Positions 9,282 to 11,514 of a stretch of DNA of 11,514 nucleotides are shown one piece after another. The stretch is from assembly GCA_027058925.1 (NCBI GenBank), contig JALTAS010000123.1, forward strand, positions 1-11,514, in the 5' to 3' direction. Below the pieces are notes generated by a model. It saw only the letters and a list, made by a program, of their open reading frames with translations, ran no database searches and had not been told where the DNA came from. The stretch comes from Persephonella sp. Its GTDB lineage: Bacteria > Aquificota > Aquificia > Aquificales > Hydrogenothermaceae. A program made the position numbers and the translations under genes. Numbering within the stretch: the first letter of the stretch is position 1; each line of letters starts with the position of its first letter.

Positions 9282-10661
9282 TCAGAACAGTCTACCCAAA
9301 ACAACATCATAAGTTGCAAACAGGAAAATTTCACTCAAAGATGGATGAAAATATATGAAGTTATGTATTTCTTCTGCCGTCATTCCATTTTTTAGAGCAT
9401 AAGCCATAAGATGTATTATTTCTGAAGCCTCTATCCCTACAACTGTAGCTCCTAATATTTTTTTTGAGTCTTTATCAAAAACAAGTCTTACGAAGCCTTC
9501 AGACTCAAGCTCATCAACAGCCTTTTCATTATAAGTATATGGATAGTAACCTGAAATAATCTGTATTTTCTTTTCTTTTGCTTCATCTTCAGTCAGACCA
9601 ACATGTGCGATCTCAAAAGCTGTAAAGATTGCCCAGGGTACTACAGAATAGTCTCTTTTTTCTTTCTTATCCATAAACATATTTTTTATCGCTGTTCTTG
9701 CTTCATATGATGCTATATGTGCAAGCATAGGAGAGTTAACAACATCTCCACAGGCATAGATATTCTCAAAGTTTGTCTGGAGATAATCATTAACCTTTAT
9801 AAAACCTCTCTCATCTTTTTCAATTCCTATCTCATCAATGTTTGAGGTATTTGGTCTTCTTCCAACAGAAAGCAAAACTTTATCCACTGTTATTTCTGTT
9901 TCGTCGGACAGAACAAGTCTAACTTTCCCATCCTGAATAGAGTATTTTTTCACATATCTGTTTAACCTCAGATCCACCCCTTTTTTCTTCATAATCCTCT
10001 GAAGGTTTCTTGATACCTCCAAAGAAATACTTGAAATTGGAATGAGTCTATCTTTTATCTCAACTATGGTCACTTTTGAGCCGTATGATGAAGCAATATA
10101 TCCGATTTCACAGCCTGCGACGCCACCTCCTATAACACACAGAGTTTCAGGAATTTCTTCCAGCTTTTCCATAAAGTCTTCAGTGGTTATTATATATTCC
10201 CCATCTGGATTTATACCGCCTACTGAGGTCGGGACAGAACCTGTAGCTATCAGGATATATTTTCCTTCTATTATCTCCTTTGATCCGTCTTCTTTTGTTA
10301 TCTCAATCCTGTTTTTACCTATTATTTTTCCAATCCCTCTGTAAACAGGGGTTTTTTTTGCTTTTAAAAGCTGGGAAAGGGACTTTCTCAAAAAACCTAT
10401 AGCCTGATCTTTGTGAAGTTTTGCCTCTTTAAATGAAATACTTCTTATCTCCAGATTTAGACCGTACTTTTCTGCTTTTTTAACTTTCTCTATAAAATGT
10501 GATCCAGCTCTGTAGTATTTAGTCGGAATGCATGCCCTGTTAAGACAGTTTCCTCCTAACTTATCTTTTTCAATAACAGCTATATTCAGCTTTAGTCTCA
10601 GGGCCGTCATTATGGCTTCATATCCGCCCGGCCCTGATCCTATTATTATCAGATCGTACAT
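9282..10661 (-). CDS. lpd: Dihydrolipoamide dehydrogenase-like flavoprotein
   Basis: Class I pyridine nucleotide-disulfide oxidoreductase; the best fit is dihydrolipoamide dehydrogenase, the E3 enzyme that reoxidises protein-bound dihydrolipoyl groups with NAD. It shows the N-terminal FAD motif GSGPGG (8-13), a redox-active disulfide GGNCLNRACIPTK (Cys39, Cys44), the NAD-binding motif CVIGGGVAGCEIG, the second FAD motif YACGDV, and the C-terminal interface HPSLSE with His439 and Glu444 at the catalytic base spacing. Length of 459 residues is normal. Mercuric reductase and glutathione reductase are less likely because there is no metal-binding N-terminal domain or C-terminal vicinal Cys pair, and the His-Glu segment is Lpd-like. 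No 2-oxoacid dehydrogenase, glycine cleavage or lipoate protein gene lies in the window, so its partner complex is unknown. The start lies 3 nt after the pilQ stop, with only a weak GAG (10670-10668) as ribosome site, suggesting translational coupling. Confidence 0.92.
   Translation of the reverse strand: MYDLIIIGSGPGGYEAIMTALRLKLNIAVIEKDKLGGNCLNRACIPTKYYRAGSHFIEKVKKAEKYGLNLEIRSISFKEAKLHKDQAIGFLRKSLSQLLKAKKTPVYRGIGKIIGKNRIEITKEDGSKEIIEGKYILIATGSVPTSVGGINPDGEYIITTEDFMEKLEEIPETLCVIGGGVAGCEIGYIASSYGSKVTIVEIKDRLIPISSISLEVSRNLQRIMKKKGVDLRLNRYVKKYSIQDGKVRLVLSDETEITVDKVLLSVGRRPNTSNIDEIGIEKDERGFIKVNDYLQTNFENIYACGDVVNSPMLAHIASYEARTAIKNMFMDKKEKRDYSVVPWAIFTAFEIAHVGLTEDEAKEKKIQIISGYYPYTYNEKAVDELESEGFVRLVFDKDSKKILGATVVGIEASEIIHLMAYALKNGMTAEEIHNFIYFHPSLSEIFLFATYDVVLGRLF
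10336..10359 (+). terminator. Possible plus-strand terminator inside lpd (antisense)
   Basis: On the plus strand CCTCTG (10336-10341), a TAAA loop and CAGGGG (10346-10351) can form a 6-bp stem with one G-T pair. Eight T residues (10352-10359) follow directly. This has the form of an intrinsic terminator for transcripts running antisense through lpd from the upstream ahcY run. The stem is weak, especially for a thermophile, and the T run is also just the Lys-Lys codons of Lpd on the other strand, so chance is a real possibility. Confidence 0.2.
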
Positions 10662-10664
10662 ATT

Positions 10665-11514
10665 TTACTCATATATTATTTTTGGAGTTATAAATATAAG
10701 CAGTTCTCTGTTTTCAAAGTTTTTGCTTTTTGTTTTGAAAAGCCATCCAAGTATGGGGATGTGCATAAGACCTGGAACACCTTTTTCACCAACTTCCTCA
10801 GTCTTTTCAAGAATTCCACCTATAACGATTGTCTGACCATCCTTTGCAACAACCTTACTTGTAACGCTTTTTGTCTGGATAGGAGGCTGTCCTGCAACAG
10901 ATTTTGCAAAGTCAGGTACATCCTGAGTGAGATCTATTGTCATAATTATGTTCCCATCAGGGGTTGTTCTTGGTATGACATTCAGCTTTAAAAGAGCCTG
11001 TTTGAACCTAACATTTGCAATAGCTGCTCCTCCAGCTGCACCAAAAGTTGTGTACGGTATCTCAAAACCCTGAGATATCTCCGCTCCTTCACCATCTATG
11101 GTGATAACCTTTGGTCTTGACAAGATTTTTGATTTTCCTATCTGCTCTAAAGCCGATAATCTTAAGTCTATAAAGTTGTTTGCTGTTCCGTATAGTAATC
11201 CAACAGCAGCACCGCTTCCTGTAGTTACACTTGTTCCAGGAAAATCAAAAACATATGATGAACCGGAAAGATAACTTGTTGTTAAGCCAGCTCCTGAAAG
11301 CTGGAAATTACCTTTAGTTATTTTACCTCCCCACTGTATTCCCAGATCTTTTTTGTATGATGACTGTATCTGGACTATTCTTGCTTCTATTGCTATCTGG
11401 TAAGGTCTTTTTAGAAGTATGTTTGAAAAGTTTTTATAAATTTTGTCAACAACAGACGGAACATCCGTTATACATATCTTTGGAAGCGATGTTATTATAC
11501 TTTTTTCCTTTTCT
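10665..11514 (-). CDS. pilQ: Type IV pilus secretin PilQ, C-terminal part
   Basis: PilQ forms the outer-membrane ring through which type IV pili pass, and some relatives serve in DNA uptake. The frame stays open to the right window edge, so the protein (about 282 residues here) lacks its N-terminus, signal peptide and AMIN/N0 domains. A TTG at 11123 is an internal codon and not a start. From the edge inward I read VDKIYKNFSNILLKRP and QIAIEARIVQIQSSYKKDLG, the N-domain to secretin junction typical of PilQ. Then follow a Gly/Ser/Thr-rich stretch, a signature helix LSALEQIGKSKILSRPKVIT, QGFEIPYTTFG, TPDGNIIMTIDLTQD, PPIQTKSVTSKV, DGQTIVIGGILE, GVPGLMHIPILGWLFK and finally ELLIFITPKIIYE. These are the hallmark secretin-family C-terminal segments. 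pilMNOP would be expected beyond the right edge. lpd follows 3 nt downstream. Confidence 0.93.
   Translation of the reverse strand, partial: EKEKSIITSLPKICITDVPSVVDKIYKNFSNILLKRPYQIAIEARIVQIQSSYKKDLGIQWGGKITKGNFQLSGAGLTTSYLSGSSYVFDFPGTSVTTGSGAAVGLLYGTANNFIDLRLSALEQIGKSKILSRPKVITIDGEGAEISQGFEIPYTTFGAAGGAAIANVRFKQALLKLNVIPRTTPDGNIIMTIDLTQDVPDFAKSVAGQPPIQTKSVTSKVVAKDGQTIVIGGILEKTEEVGEKGVPGLMHIPILGWLFKTKSKNFENRELLIFITPKIIYE

Noticed and set aside
11121..11123. TTG as the start of a separate 152-residue secretin gene
   Set aside because: The same frame is open upstream to the window edge and continues the PilQ sequence (EARIVQIQ region and signature helix), so this codon is an internal Leu.

Overview
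The window looks like chromosomal DNA of a thermophilic bacterium of the Aquificales, probably Hydrogenothermaceae (Persephonella or Sulfurihydrogenibium type). Three things point there: a reverse gyrase gene, which marks organisms growing at high temperature; AT-rich coding DNA with Arg written mostly as AGA/AGG and Ile often as ATA; and bacterial-type housekeeping genes (GatB, IlvD, MetK, a PilQ secretin) packed with almost no intergenic DNA. The placement is inferred from these features and was not searched.

Layout. (1) 1-2955, plus: reverse gyrase cut by the left window edge. The N-terminal zinc finger and Walker A part are missing; the rest of the helicase and the whole topoisomerase IA domain are present. 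(2) 2973-4400, minus: gatB, convergent with reverse gyrase, 17 nt between the stop codons. (3) 4401-4526: the only real intergenic region, a divergent promoter region between gatB and ahcY with a perfect TATAAT facing ahcY. (4) 4527-9281, plus: a tight five-gene run, ahcY - DUF465-like small protein - ilvD - metK - degenerate GGDEF protein, with spacings of 20, 10 and 8 nt and then an 11-nt overlap. (5) 9282-11514, minus: a PilQ-type secretin (N-terminal part beyond the right edge) followed by a dihydrolipoamide dehydrogenase-like gene starting 3 nt after the pilQ stop. The lpd stop codon abuts the stop of the plus-strand run with zero bases between them.

How the genes fit together. metK makes S-adenosylmethionine and ahcY removes the S-adenosylhomocysteine left by methyl transfer, so the plus-strand run holds two enzymes of the activated-methyl cycle, with a branched-chain amino acid enzyme (ilvD) and two small proteins of unknown role. 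The secretin belongs to type IV pilus assembly; its close coupling to an Lpd-like flavoenzyme has no obvious functional reason.

I see no CRISPR array, insertion sequence, tRNA, rRNA, riboswitch, phage gene or defence system, and no convincing new biological system. The points most worth a second look are the altered active-site loops of MetK, the catalytically dead GGDEF protein overlapping metK, the reverse gyrase without a second zinc finger, and the pilQ-lpd junction.
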